Source: Pichia kudriavzevii (Eukaryota; Ascomycota; Pichiomycetes; Pichiales; Pichiaceae). Taken from it: a stretch of DNA of 64,000 nucleotides. The translations under genes were made by a program, and so were the position numbers. This document shows positions 28,359 through 36,860 of the stretch, piece by piece (position 1 is the first letter of the stretch; the number at the start of each line of letters is the position of its first letter). The stretch spans positions 1,798,001 through 1,862,000 of the forward strand of contig NC_042507.1 of the NCBI RefSeq assembly GCF_003054445.1, written 5' to 3'. The notes beneath the pieces were generated by a model that had not been told where the DNA came from, made no database searches, and saw nothing but the letters and a program-made list of their open reading frames with translations.

Positions 28359-29408
28359 ATGCTACTCCTGAGGCGCTTTATACATACATCACGCCCGCTT
28401 TTGAATACTATTACTTCAGTTTGTCCGGGGCAGGGTAATATTTCTGAAAGTTCATTTCGATTGATTCAATATGAAGTGGACACTGCGCATAATGCCAGAA
28501 TAATCGAATTATTGAAGCATGCACAATCGATTGTTCCTGAGATCCCAATTTCTGAATACTTTTCTTCAAAAACATACCCAGCCGGGGATGAAATAAAAAT
28601 GCAACTTCGTAGGACATCCATTGTGCAACCATTAGTCTTATTAAGTACGTACTTGAATTATGAGATAATTAAGGCAAAACACGGGTGGGATGTACTTCGT
28701 TCTGATTATTTACTTGGACATTCGCTTGGTGAATTGAGTGCACTTGTCCTACAAGATGGTGTTTCCTTAGAAGGCGGTTTGCGTGGAGCTTATTTACGTG
28801 GAAAACTCATGGAAAATGCCTTTGATGATGGTAAGAAATGGTCAATGGTTGCATTATTGTTTCGGAGTCGTGATTTCGAGAGTATCTGTAAGGTATGTGG
28901 GCATGATATTGGACTGAACATTGCCAACATCAACGGATATGAACAAATAGTTGTCAGTGGGGAAAGGGAAGAGTTGGGTGAAAAATTGGCCACACTAGAT
29001 AAAATTCAGAAAGAGCTCGTGTCCTTGAAACAGTGGAAGAGTCGAATTAGGAAAGTCTGGTTACAAACAGATATTGCTGCACATCATCCCAAGCTAGACT
29101 GTATCAAAGAGGAACTGAGGGAAATTATAAAAGTAAACGATCCCGAGCTAAAGGTTCCAATAGTTTGCAACTTGAATGGACTGGTTGTTGAGAAAAACAC
29201 AGAGAGAGTTATTGATAACTTCATCGAAGTCACAAGTAAACCTGTTCAGTTTACCAAATGTATGGAAACTATAGCCGGGGCGAGTAAGGGGAAACATAGT
29301 TTATTAAATGTTAGCGATGTCACATACGGACTTACAAACAAGTTCTCAGAATCTAGAGATGATTGCGTCAGCTATAACCTTTTAAATGAAATTGAAACAG
29401 CCTTATAG
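28359..29408 (+). CDS. MCT1: mitochondrial malonyl-CoA:ACP transacylase
   Basis: The 349-residue product is a FabD-type acyltransferase of mitochondrial type II fatty-acid synthesis, which loads malonyl onto mitochondrial ACP and supports lipoate production. The N-terminus (MLLLRRFIHTSRPLLNT) is a clear mitochondrial presequence with an RxxxxHTSR-like processing region. VCPGQGN near residue 22 is the usual family start. The nucleophile is Ser122 in GHSLGE, and the histidine of the pair lies at 242/243 in AAHHPKL. Length and motif spacing match Mct1. No oddities. Confidence 0.9.
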   Translation: MLLLRRFIHTSRPLLNTITSVCPGQGNISESSFRLIQYEVDTAHNARIIELLKHAQSIVPEIPISEYFSSKTYPAGDEIKMQLRRTSIVQPLVLLSTYLNYEIIKAKHGWDVLRSDYLLGHSLGELSALVLQDGVSLEGGLRGAYLRGKLMENAFDDGKKWSMVALLFRSRDFESICKVCGHDIGLNIANINGYEQIVVSGEREELGEKLATLDKIQKELVSLKQWKSRIRKVWLQTDIAAHHPKLDCIKEELREIIKVNDPELKVPIVCNLNGLVVEKNTERVIDNFIEVTSKPVQFTKCMETIAGASKGKHSLLNVSDVTYGLTNKFSESRDDCVSYNLLNEIETAL

Positions 29409-29464
29409 AACATAGTTGGGATTGTTTTTTTTTTCTTTATATCAAGAAAATTGTATAAATGTTA

Positions 29465-31375
29465 TTAACGAATAGGTATGAAATTTCCAACTATACAACT
29501 TGGAATATTGTACCTGTCTCTTCGTATTGTGAAGCTGAAACAACAATTCTTTTTCTTTCTTCCGTCTTTAGTCCGTAGGTTGCAACTGGTCAAAACCGCC
29601 TTTTGAGTTTTGTCAAAGGCAATTGAGCCATATTTCTCCCAGAAGTTCACACTGCTCTCTTCGGTCATTAGTTCATATATGGTTAGTTTTCCATTTTTTA
29701 AGTCTTCGATAGAAACGTCAACCAAAGATGCGAACTCTTTATTTCCACGATAAATTTCGCCAGTTCTTCTCCAAAGGCACGCTGGGATAGCCATTGATGT
29801 AAATACACGATCATAATCAAGTAGCATTCTTTCAAACGATTCTTCGACTAAAATCAAATCGATGTCCTTCAAAGTTTTAGCAATTGCCCTAAATCCAGGT
29901 CGGAAAGTAGACAAGGGCTTTAGGATCCGGGCACGGCTTGAAGCCGCCATATATTTGTCCATATAGTTTTGTAGTCTCTGATAACCTTGGGCGTAATTAT
30001 ACGGTTTCAGCAAGCCTGCTTCAAGCTTCGCATTAATGACTTGCTTCAATCTTTCCTCCGGTGAGATTTCGGTGGTTGGGTCCGCAGCCGTTAGGAAAAA
30101 TTTATCCCTTGCTGCATCTGAAATACGGGGGGTTGTTGATTGTTGCTGTATTGAATTTGATTGCGAGGGAAATGTATCGATTATCGAGGGAGGTCTGATG
30201 GTACTAGCCAAATATGCGCTGCTTTGATTAATTGACATTGGATTCTTTGTTGATGGTAAAACCGGTGGGTTTTGGTGCTGAAGAGGTATTTGTGGTAGAC
30301 TGTTAATGAATTCCGCTGGTTGTGAGGAAGAGTCCATGCTGTGATTATTAGTTAGATGTTGTTGATGCGATGGCTGGGCGTGTAGCGGCTGGTACTGCTG
30401 TAGATTCAATTTAGATGCTTCTGGGTTGGGGGTACCCAAATTGGCCAAGTTATTTGAAGATATGGCACGGAAGTAGTTAGTGGCTTCAAGCTTCTGTAGC
30501 ATTGGATCGTTATTTATATTAATAGAGTCCATCATGTCATTGTCATCAATCATTGATAAGAATTCGGTCAAGGAGTTGAATTCCGACCCGGCATGTTCCG
30601 AGTAAAAGAAAGGTTGTTGAGTTAATGTTGCGGAAGAAGGGTTGGAGTTAAAGAATTGTGACTGTGAGTTCAGATGTTGCTGAGGGGGGTGATTTGCTGA
30701 ATACTGGAATTGAGAGTTCTGAGATTGATATTGGTGGTGCTGATAGTTGTTAGTGTATGGCAGAGTTTGCTTTTGGTGCTGAAGTTGCTGTTGCTGTTGT
30801 TGTTGCTGTTGTTGTTGTTGTTGCTGTTGCTGTTGTTGTTGCTGTTGTTGTTGATGATTCAGGCCTGAACTTTGTAATTGAGAAGAGTCTCCTATTAAGG
30901 AAGGCGAATTTGACTGACCAACAATAAGACTCGGTGGTTTTGAGTGTGAGTCGTGACATAAATGGCCAATGTTTCTCTTCACACATCGTTTACAAGGTCT
31001 TGACTCGTCACAGTTCATGTGAGAGCGACGACAGTAAACACATGCAGAGACAACCTTTCTTCGCTTCTTTTGTTGGGGCTGATTCAACGGTGCAGCATCA
31101 GATTTCGATGTAGCAGTTGGAGATCCTGCATTTCCCTGATGGTCTGCTGAAAGGTTGGTGCTCGTCGGTTGTGCCCTTTCTGAAGAATTGGACACTGAGA
31201 TGTGTACTTTATCGTTGCGGGGTAAGGGTTGTTCGGTTTGGTCCTCGGGCCTCTGGTTTGGTTCTTCCACTACTTGCTGTACATGTTGATGCTGGTGTTC
31301 CTGTAAATTATTGTTTCCTTCTAGGTCGCCCATTCTAAAATATGCAGATATACAGCGTGGCGTTTGGCCCTCCAA
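29465..31375 (-). CDS. RDS2: zinc-cluster gluconeogenesis regulator, RDS2/ERT1 family
   Basis: The product is 636 residues from the first ATG (a second candidate start is Met15 at 31333). A Zn2Cys6 cluster lies at about 114-142 (CVYCRRSHMNCDESRPCKRC), preceded by a KKRRK basic stretch. A Gln/His-rich low-complexity region follows, then GSEFNSLTEFLSMI (about 265-280) and a C-terminal PAS-like block from FFLTAADPTTEI to the end. The C-terminal 210 residues resemble S. cerevisiae Rds2 more closely than Ert1, including VEESFERMLL and SIAFDKTQKAVLTSC. Rds2 and Ert1 activate gluconeogenic genes on non-fermentable carbon. The long poly-Gln run (about 177-200) is not in S. cerevisiae Rds2. Confidence 0.82.
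   Translation of the reverse strand: MEGQTPRCISAYFRMGDLEGNNNLQEHQHQHVQQVVEEPNQRPEDQTEQPLPRNDKVHISVSNSSERAQPTSTNLSADHQGNAGSPTATSKSDAAPLNQPQQKKRRKVVSACVYCRRSHMNCDESRPCKRCVKRNIGHLCHDSHSKPPSLIVGQSNSPSLIGDSSQLQSSGLNHQQQQQQQQQQQQQQQQQQQQQQQLQHQKQTLPYTNNYQHHQYQSQNSQFQYSANHPPQQHLNSQSQFFNSNPSSATLTQQPFFYSEHAGSEFNSLTEFLSMIDDNDMMDSININNDPMLQKLEATNYFRAISSNNLANLGTPNPEASKLNLQQYQPLHAQPSHQQHLTNNHSMDSSSQPAEFINSLPQIPLQHQNPPVLPSTKNPMSINQSSAYLASTIRPPSIIDTFPSQSNSIQQQSTTPRISDAARDKFFLTAADPTTEISPEERLKQVINAKLEAGLLKPYNYAQGYQRLQNYMDKYMAASSRARILKPLSTFRPGFRAIAKTLKDIDLILVEESFERMLLDYDRVFTSMAIPACLWRRTGEIYRGNKEFASLVDVSIEDLKNGKLTIYELMTEESSVNFWEKYGSIAFDKTQKAVLTSCNLRTKDGRKKKNCCFSFTIRRDRYNIPSCIVGNFIPIR
30786..30853 (-). repeat. 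CAG/CAA repeat encoding poly-Gln in RDS2
   Basis: A run of mixed CAA and CAG codons encodes about 22 consecutive glutamines in the zinc-cluster regulator. Mixed codons reduce slippage, but the tract is likely to vary in length among strains. Confidence 0.85.
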
Positions 31376-32190
31376 TTCAACATACCTTGTCCAAGTAGTT
31401 GTATAGACTCCTCCACAAACTCACTTGCTCGATATCCAAAACGTGTATTTTATACATTTTCTCGCATTTTTTTTTCTCTTTCTCTCCCATCTTCATTTCC
31501 ATTTCCATTTTACCCTGGTGAATTTTTTAAACTTTTCTGTGGTGTTTCTCTTTTGGTAAAACCTGGAAAAAAAAAATGGCTCATCACAAATATTGAAAAA
31601 TTCATGATTTGGGAATTGCCTTTTGAAAATGAGAGGACATTGAACCACATTGTGTTTCTACAATAAACAACTGCATTATCTTTGAAGGGTAGATGTGACC
31701 AGTCACAAATGCATAGAATCTTATAAGAGAGTGAGAGGATCTATTTTGGGTGAGTCTTAAGTTGCTTATCACTAGAGCACTGACACTGTGAAGGGTAACC
31801 ATGGCATACGCACGCTCCCAGTATAAACTTAGACGGAAGGGGGGCATTCGCCCCAAAGGCAACCCACACAAGCGGCTCCGTTCACCACGTTCACTAAATC
31901 ATGTTGGTCAAGTACATGCACGGCGTCTGCTACCTTCAGAGGGTCCAATGTATCCATCAATTCTACTCCCAATGGCAAAAGGCCGCCCCCCTGCCGGTAG
32001 CACCTTCCCCACTACTTTTCAGAGCGACCCCCATGAAACAGCACACGTTTTGGGGATCTATCTCTTAGCGGGCGCCGCAGCTGCGTTTTTCTGGGGGGCA
32101 AAATAGCCGGCCGAAAGAGTCGGCCAAAACAGCCAAGCTGGGAAACTTCTCTAATCGGGATTACCGTTTTGTCCAGCGTTCTTTTTTTTG

Positions 32191-32224
<34 letters not shown>

Positions 32225-32356
32225 CTTTTTTTCGATTTATTTTTCTCCACCGTGCCTTATCTATGAAAACATTTTTTTTATAACTTGTATCCAAGTATTG
32301 TTGAATCTACAATCTTCTCTGTAGTTACACTTTCCAAACAGTTACATCTACACAGT
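31376..32356. promoter_or_regulatory. divergent promoter region RDS2 / first YOR1-like gene
   Basis: About 980 bp. A GC-rich section (31790-32130) carries small perfect inverted repeats: GGGGC/GCCCC around 31840-31856 and GGCCGA/TCGGCC with a 5-nt loop at 32109-32125. An alternating TA tract (32191-32224) is a strong TATA-like element before the transporter. I see no perfect PDRE (TCCGYGGA). A 101-codon open frame at 31801-32106 has no recognisable family and I do not call it. Confidence 0.5.
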
Positions 32357-35300
32357 ATGGCAGTGCGTACGCTCTTCTCCACAAGGCATGTCTCACATGT
32401 CAAATATTCCAATGAGGACGTCGAAAGAAGAACAGCCAATGACCCCCTTGTTCTTCCTCAAAAGAGACTCTTGACCCCGCTCCTATTGGACAAACGGCCT
32501 CCCCCGATTCCTACAGAAGATGAACGGATCGAGTTCCCCTTCAGAAACACCAACTTGTTCTCAGAGACCTTCTTTACGTGGTGCTTGCCCCTAATGAGAA
32601 CCGGATATCGGAGAACCGTTCAAAGTGAAGATCTATACAAAATTCCACGGGGGTCGACCTATGACGTTGAAAGAAGGACCCAGATATTTATGGACCATTT
32701 CAACAAGCTCAAGGATACTGTCGAAAGGGAGTTTATGCGGAAACATTCCATTGAAGATACGCCGACAAATAGAGAAGCTCTCCCATCTTTGGGGATCAAA
32801 TATCCTCCATATCTTGTATTGCTGGCCTTATACAAGACATATGCATGGAATTATACCCTGGCAGTTGTTTGTAAAGGATTGGGAGATTTCACACTTGGAA
32901 TGAACACCTTACAAATTAGGCATTTGATCGAATATGTCCATAACAAGGCCAATGGTATCCCACAATCGAAAAATGGATACGGCTTGGCAGTCGGTGTATC
33001 TTGTTTGGTGTTCTTCTTTGGTATTGTCATGGCACGTGCCTTCAACGACTCCTCCTTTGTAGGTGCCGAAATTAAGGGCGTCTTGACCAAAGTATTACTT
33101 GATAAATCTTTTAGATTGAGTAAAAAATCGAAGACTAACTTCCCCGCATCTACTATTACTGCATATTTGGGTAACGACTTGTCCAAAATAGACTTAGCCA
33201 CCAATTTCTTTCCCTTCATTGTATGTCTCCCCATTGGTATCGGTATCACAGTCACCCTATTGGCTATAAATTTAGGTGGCGCCGCATTGTCCGGTATTGC
33301 TTGGTTCATTATTATTACAGCTTGTATTTTTTATTCAACCAAATTTCTCATGGGATGGAGAAAATCTGTTAATGTTCAAACAGATGCCCGTGTGAAACAC
33401 ATCAAAGAAGTTCTTAATAACGTTAAAATGATTAAATATTATGCTTGGGAAAAACCATTCACCAAAATCATCACTAGGCTACGTACTCAAGAAATGAAAA
33501 TTATGCTAAAAGTCCAATTTTTCAGAAATTTGGTTAATGGTTTTGCGATTACGCTACCTTCAGTTTCAGCGTTAATTGGTTTTCTATCGATGTATGGCCA
33601 AAGGGGCGGTTTGGAAAGCTCTTCCAATTTGTTCTCCTCGGTTACCTTGTTCAATATATTGACTGGTCATGTGGCGTTGTTGCCTACTGCTCTAACTTCA
33701 GCAAGTGATGCCTGGATCGCTTTCACTCGTGTTCAGGTATTCTTATTGGCAGCGGAGGAGAAACCAGATGACTTGTATAATAAACATGGGTTTAATCCAG
33801 AAAACCCTGCCATTCACATTAATAATGCCTCGTTTGATTGGCTTTCAGAAGCAAATTCTATTGAAACAGCCAGTGATGATGGAGCAGATATATCCACGTC
33901 GGATGAATCTACCAAGGAAAAAGATGAACATTCTGTGAATGATTTACATCATATCAATCTAAACATCAAACATGGAGAATTTGTTGTTATCACTGGCTCC
34001 ATTGGCTCCGGCAAATCCTCTCTTCTAGCTGCCATAAATGGCGATATGACTCGTCTCACCGGCTCTGTCGATATTTCCGGTGATATTGTTTTGTGTGCAA
34101 ACCCTTGGATCCAGAACGCAACTGTCCGTGACAACATCACCTTCGGACTCGACTATGACAAGAAGGTTTACCAGGCGGTTGTCGAATGCTGTGCTTTGCC
34201 CAGTGACTTTGAGATCCTCCCGGCCGGTGATATGACGGAAATTGGTGAACGGGGGGTCAATCTCTCTGGTGGCCAGAAAGCCAGAATCAACCTGGCCAGA
34301 GCAGTCTACCGGGCGTACACCATGTCCGAGTATAACATCATTATGTTTGACGATGTCTTGAGCGCCGTCGACGCCAAGGTTGGTAAGCATATTATGCGTG
34401 AATGCATCTTGGGGTTGCTATCCGGGAAGACCAGAATCTTGGCAACCCATCAGTTGTCTCTGATTGGTGAAGCCGATAGGATCATATACATGAACGGCGA
34501 TGGAACCATTGACGTGGGGACTGAAACTGAGTTAGCTGGCCGAAACCGCAGTTTCAAGACGCTAATGGAGTTTCAAATGGAGGGAACAGAGCATAAAGAG
34601 GAGGAAGTGGTGGATGAGGACGATGAAGACGCTGACGTTCATGAAGAGGAGGTGGAGTTAATCAGAAAACAGACAACCAAGATTGATCACGATAAGGGGA
34701 GAACAATTCAAGCCGAAACAATGAAAAACAACGGAATCCCCCTGAGTATTTTAACTACATATTTTAGATCTGGATCCGGTAAATTGGGAATAAAGATTGT
34801 TTTACCTAACTTAATTTTAGCTATTATCTTCACGGCATTTTGTATGCTATTTCAAAATGTTTGGCTTTCATTCTGGTCTTCCAGAAGATTTGAGAGACAT
34901 GATAAGTTCTACATCGGTATATATGTGTTTGTTACGATCATGTTCGTTGTATGCTCCATTTGGCAATTCTCTACTATAATATACGTTACAAATAGATCAT
35001 CAAACTTACTTAATATCAAGGCAATTAACAATATCATGCATGCGCCAATGGCGTTCTTTGATACCACCCCAATGGGTAGAATCGTTAATAGATTTACAAA
35101 GGATACAGATGTCTTGGATAATGAAATTGCAGATCAGGCAAGAATGACGTGTTTTGGATTCGGAAATATGGGTGGCATTATTATCATGTGTTGTATTTTT
35201 TTACCGTGGTTTGCCATCGCTGTTCCTATCCTTGCTGTATATGTGGTGTGCATCTTCAACTATTACCAGTCAACCGCAAGAGAAGTCAAAAGATTAGAAG

Positions 35301-36478
35301 GCATAAAAAGATCCCTTGTCTTTTCGACTTTTGATGAGACTTTACAAGGGATGGATACAATTAAACTATATTCATCAAGTAAAAGATTTATTAACAAAAA
35401 TACAGATTTGATCAACAGTATGAATGAAGCTTACTTTTATACAGTTGGTATCCAGAGATGGTTAGCAATGGCATTACATGGTGTTTCTGCTTCTGTTAAT
35501 TTGATTGTTGGATTGTTGGCTGTATCCAGAGTATACCCAATTAGTGCAGCATCTTCGGGTTTATTAGTCAGTTATATTGTCCAATTGAGCATGCAGCTAA
35601 TTTCGTTCACCAAATCGCTGGGTCAGTTAGAGCAATACATGTCATCAGTGGAAAGAGTGTGTGAGTATGTGACCGAAATACCTCAGGAAGCTCCTTACGA
35701 AAATGAAGCAGAAGACGCAAAGATACCGCCAAACTGGCCGGTTGGTGGTCACATTATATTCAAGGACGTTTCTTTGAAGTACCGACCAGAATTGCCTTTT
35801 GTACTAAAAAACATGGATCTCGATATACGGCCAGGTGAAAGAATCGGTATTTGTGGCCGAACTGGGGCTGGAAAATCAACAATCATGACTGCTCTTTACC
35901 GTTTGAGCGAGATCGAGACTGGTCAGATGTACATTGACGGTATCGACATTAGCAAAATAGGATTGTTCCAATTACGGTCTCATTTGGCTATCATCCCTCA
36001 AGACCCAGTTTTGTTTAGGGGTGACATCAGAAGAAACCTTGATCCCTTTGGTGAAACGGACGACAACGTTCTTCGAGAAGCTCTGGCGCTGGCTTCTGGG
36101 TCCTTTGACAACGACAAATTTGCGCTCGATACCTTTGTTGAAGATGATGGCTCTAACTTTTCACTTGGTGAACGCCAAGTTATTGCTTTATGCCGTGCAT
36201 TGATCCGTAAGTCCAAGATTCTCATTTTGGACGAGGCCACATCCAGTGTCGACTACGAGACTGATGCTCGGATCCAAAGCACCATTGCTACTGGTTTCCA
36301 AGGTTGCACAATCCTATGTATTGCACACCGGTTGAGGACTATTTTGAACTACGATAGGATCCTCGTAATGGACAAAGGTGAGTGCGCAGAGTTCGATACT
36401 CCACGGGCCCTTTGGGAACAGAATGGTATCTTCCGTAGCATGTGCGACAAATCAGGCATTGAAGAAGGCGATCTGTAA
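32357..36478 (+). CDS. YOR1: YOR1-type ABCC multidrug/oligomycin exporter, copy A
   Basis: The ATG at 32357 (MAVRTLFSTRHV) gives 1,373 residues and lines up with copy B; the frame is open 72 bp further upstream. It is a full ABC transporter of the ABCC class without the extra N-terminal domain. The N-terminal PPIPTEDERIEFPFRNTNLF block and TGYRRTVQSEDLYKI resemble S. cerevisiae Yor1, a plasma-membrane exporter of oligomycin and organic anions. TMD1 (about 170-470) is followed by NBD1 with GSIGSGKSS (Walker A, about 547), LSGGQKARINLARA and FDDVLSAVDA. An acidic linker, TMD2, and NBD2 with GRTGAGKST, FSLGERQV and LILDEATSSVD complete it. NBD1 has Asp in place of the catalytic Glu, as usual in this class. 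NBD1 and the NBD2 end are nearly identical in DNA to copy B. Confidence 0.9.
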   Translation: MAVRTLFSTRHVSHVKYSNEDVERRTANDPLVLPQKRLLTPLLLDKRPPPIPTEDERIEFPFRNTNLFSETFFTWCLPLMRTGYRRTVQSEDLYKIPRGSTYDVERRTQIFMDHFNKLKDTVEREFMRKHSIEDTPTNREALPSLGIKYPPYLVLLALYKTYAWNYTLAVVCKGLGDFTLGMNTLQIRHLIEYVHNKANGIPQSKNGYGLAVGVSCLVFFFGIVMARAFNDSSFVGAEIKGVLTKVLLDKSFRLSKKSKTNFPASTITAYLGNDLSKIDLATNFFPFIVCLPIGIGITVTLLAINLGGAALSGIAWFIIITACIFYSTKFLMGWRKSVNVQTDARVKHIKEVLNNVKMIKYYAWEKPFTKIITRLRTQEMKIMLKVQFFRNLVNGFAITLPSVSALIGFLSMYGQRGGLESSSNLFSSVTLFNILTGHVALLPTALTSASDAWIAFTRVQVFLLAAEEKPDDLYNKHGFNPENPAIHINNASFDWLSEANSIETASDDGADISTSDESTKEKDEHSVNDLHHINLNIKHGEFVVITGSIGSGKSSLLAAINGDMTRLTGSVDISGDIVLCANPWIQNATVRDNITFGLDYDKKVYQAVVECCALPSDFEILPAGDMTEIGERGVNLSGGQKARINLARAVYRAYTMSEYNIIMFDDVLSAVDAKVGKHIMRECILGLLSGKTRILATHQLSLIGEADRIIYMNGDGTIDVGTETELAGRNRSFKTLMEFQMEGTEHKEEEVVDEDDEDADVHEEEVELIRKQTTKIDHDKGRTIQAETMKNNGIPLSILTTYFRSGSGKLGIKIVLPNLILAIIFTAFCMLFQNVWLSFWSSRRFERHDKFYIGIYVFVTIMFVVCSIWQFSTIIYVTNRSSNLLNIKAINNIMHAPMAFFDTTPMGRIVNRFTKDTDVLDNEIADQARMTCFGFGNMGGIIIMCCIFLPWFAIAVPILAVYVVCIFNYYQSTAREVKRLEGIKRSLVFSTFDETLQGMDTIKLYSSSKRFINKNTDLINSMNEAYFYTVGIQRWLAMALHGVSASVNLIVGLLAVSRVYPISAASSGLLVSYIVQLSMQLISFTKSLGQLEQYMSSVERVCEYVTEIPQEAPYENEAEDAKIPPNWPVGGHIIFKDVSLKYRPELPFVLKNMDLDIRPGERIGICGRTGAGKSTIMTALYRLSEIETGQMYIDGIDISKIGLFQLRSHLAIIPQDPVLFRGDIRRNLDPFGETDDNVLREALALASGSFDNDKFALDTFVEDDGSNFSLGERQVIALCRALIRKSKILILDEATSSVDYETDARIQSTIATGFQGCTILCIAHRLRTILNYDRILVMDKGECAEFDTPRALWEQNGIFRSMCDKSGIEEGDL
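33968..34700 (+). repeat. NBD1 conversion tract, copy A
   Basis: This 733-bp stretch matches 38475-39207 with three substitutions, while sequence on either side is strongly diverged between the two genes. The constant offset is 4,507 bp. The tract covers all of NBD1 and the acidic linker. It is visibly richer in G and C than the coding sequence around it in both genes. Confidence 0.9.
36213..36453 (+). repeat. NBD2-end conversion tract, copy A
   Basis: This 241-bp stretch is identical to 40720-40960, from the Walker B strand of NBD2 almost to the stop codon. The offset is again 4,507 bp. The edges are sharp: the preceding and following codons differ. Confidence 0.92.
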
Positions 36479-36860
36479 AAGTACATGTAGGTACTGTTTA
36501 AATATTTAATTTTCAATTAAAGTAGAGACCTTTTGAAACATTGTGGCCTTCTCTCTCTGATTTTTTCATAGTGTGGCTCAAGACAAAGGCCGACTAAATC
36601 CTGTTATCAGGGTCCGCCCCTACGCTAATTGGATATTAAACCCAGTCTCTTACCTTTTTATATATTTTTGTGGGCGGAAAGAGGATAGCCGCACCTATTG
36701 GTATTGCTAAAACTGAAGGCAATAATCATAACTTCTTTGTACTTTCTTCTTAGAGATATATGGACGAGTGGCTCTTGTACAAACTCATTTTCAACGACTC
36801 TGCTGTAGTAATCTATTACTTGTCATATGCTGAAAAAAATTCTTTATTCGAGAAGGAAAC
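36479..36860 (+). promoter_or_regulatory. spacer and promoter between the YOR1-like genes
   Basis: 382 bp between the two transporters. It has a TATA-like stretch (TTTTTATATATTTTTG, 36655-36670) and GC patches near 36615 (GGGTCCGCCCC) and 36672 (GGGCGGAAAG). It does not resemble the 31.4-32.3 kb region upstream of copy A, so the two genes are likely regulated differently. No gene is seen. Confidence 0.45.

Noticed and set aside
31801-32106. 101-codon frame with a hydrophobic C-terminal stretch (YLLAGAAAAFFWG)
   Set aside because: No family resemblance, lies in a GC-rich promoter region, and composition explains the hydrophobic end. It stays possible but unsupported.
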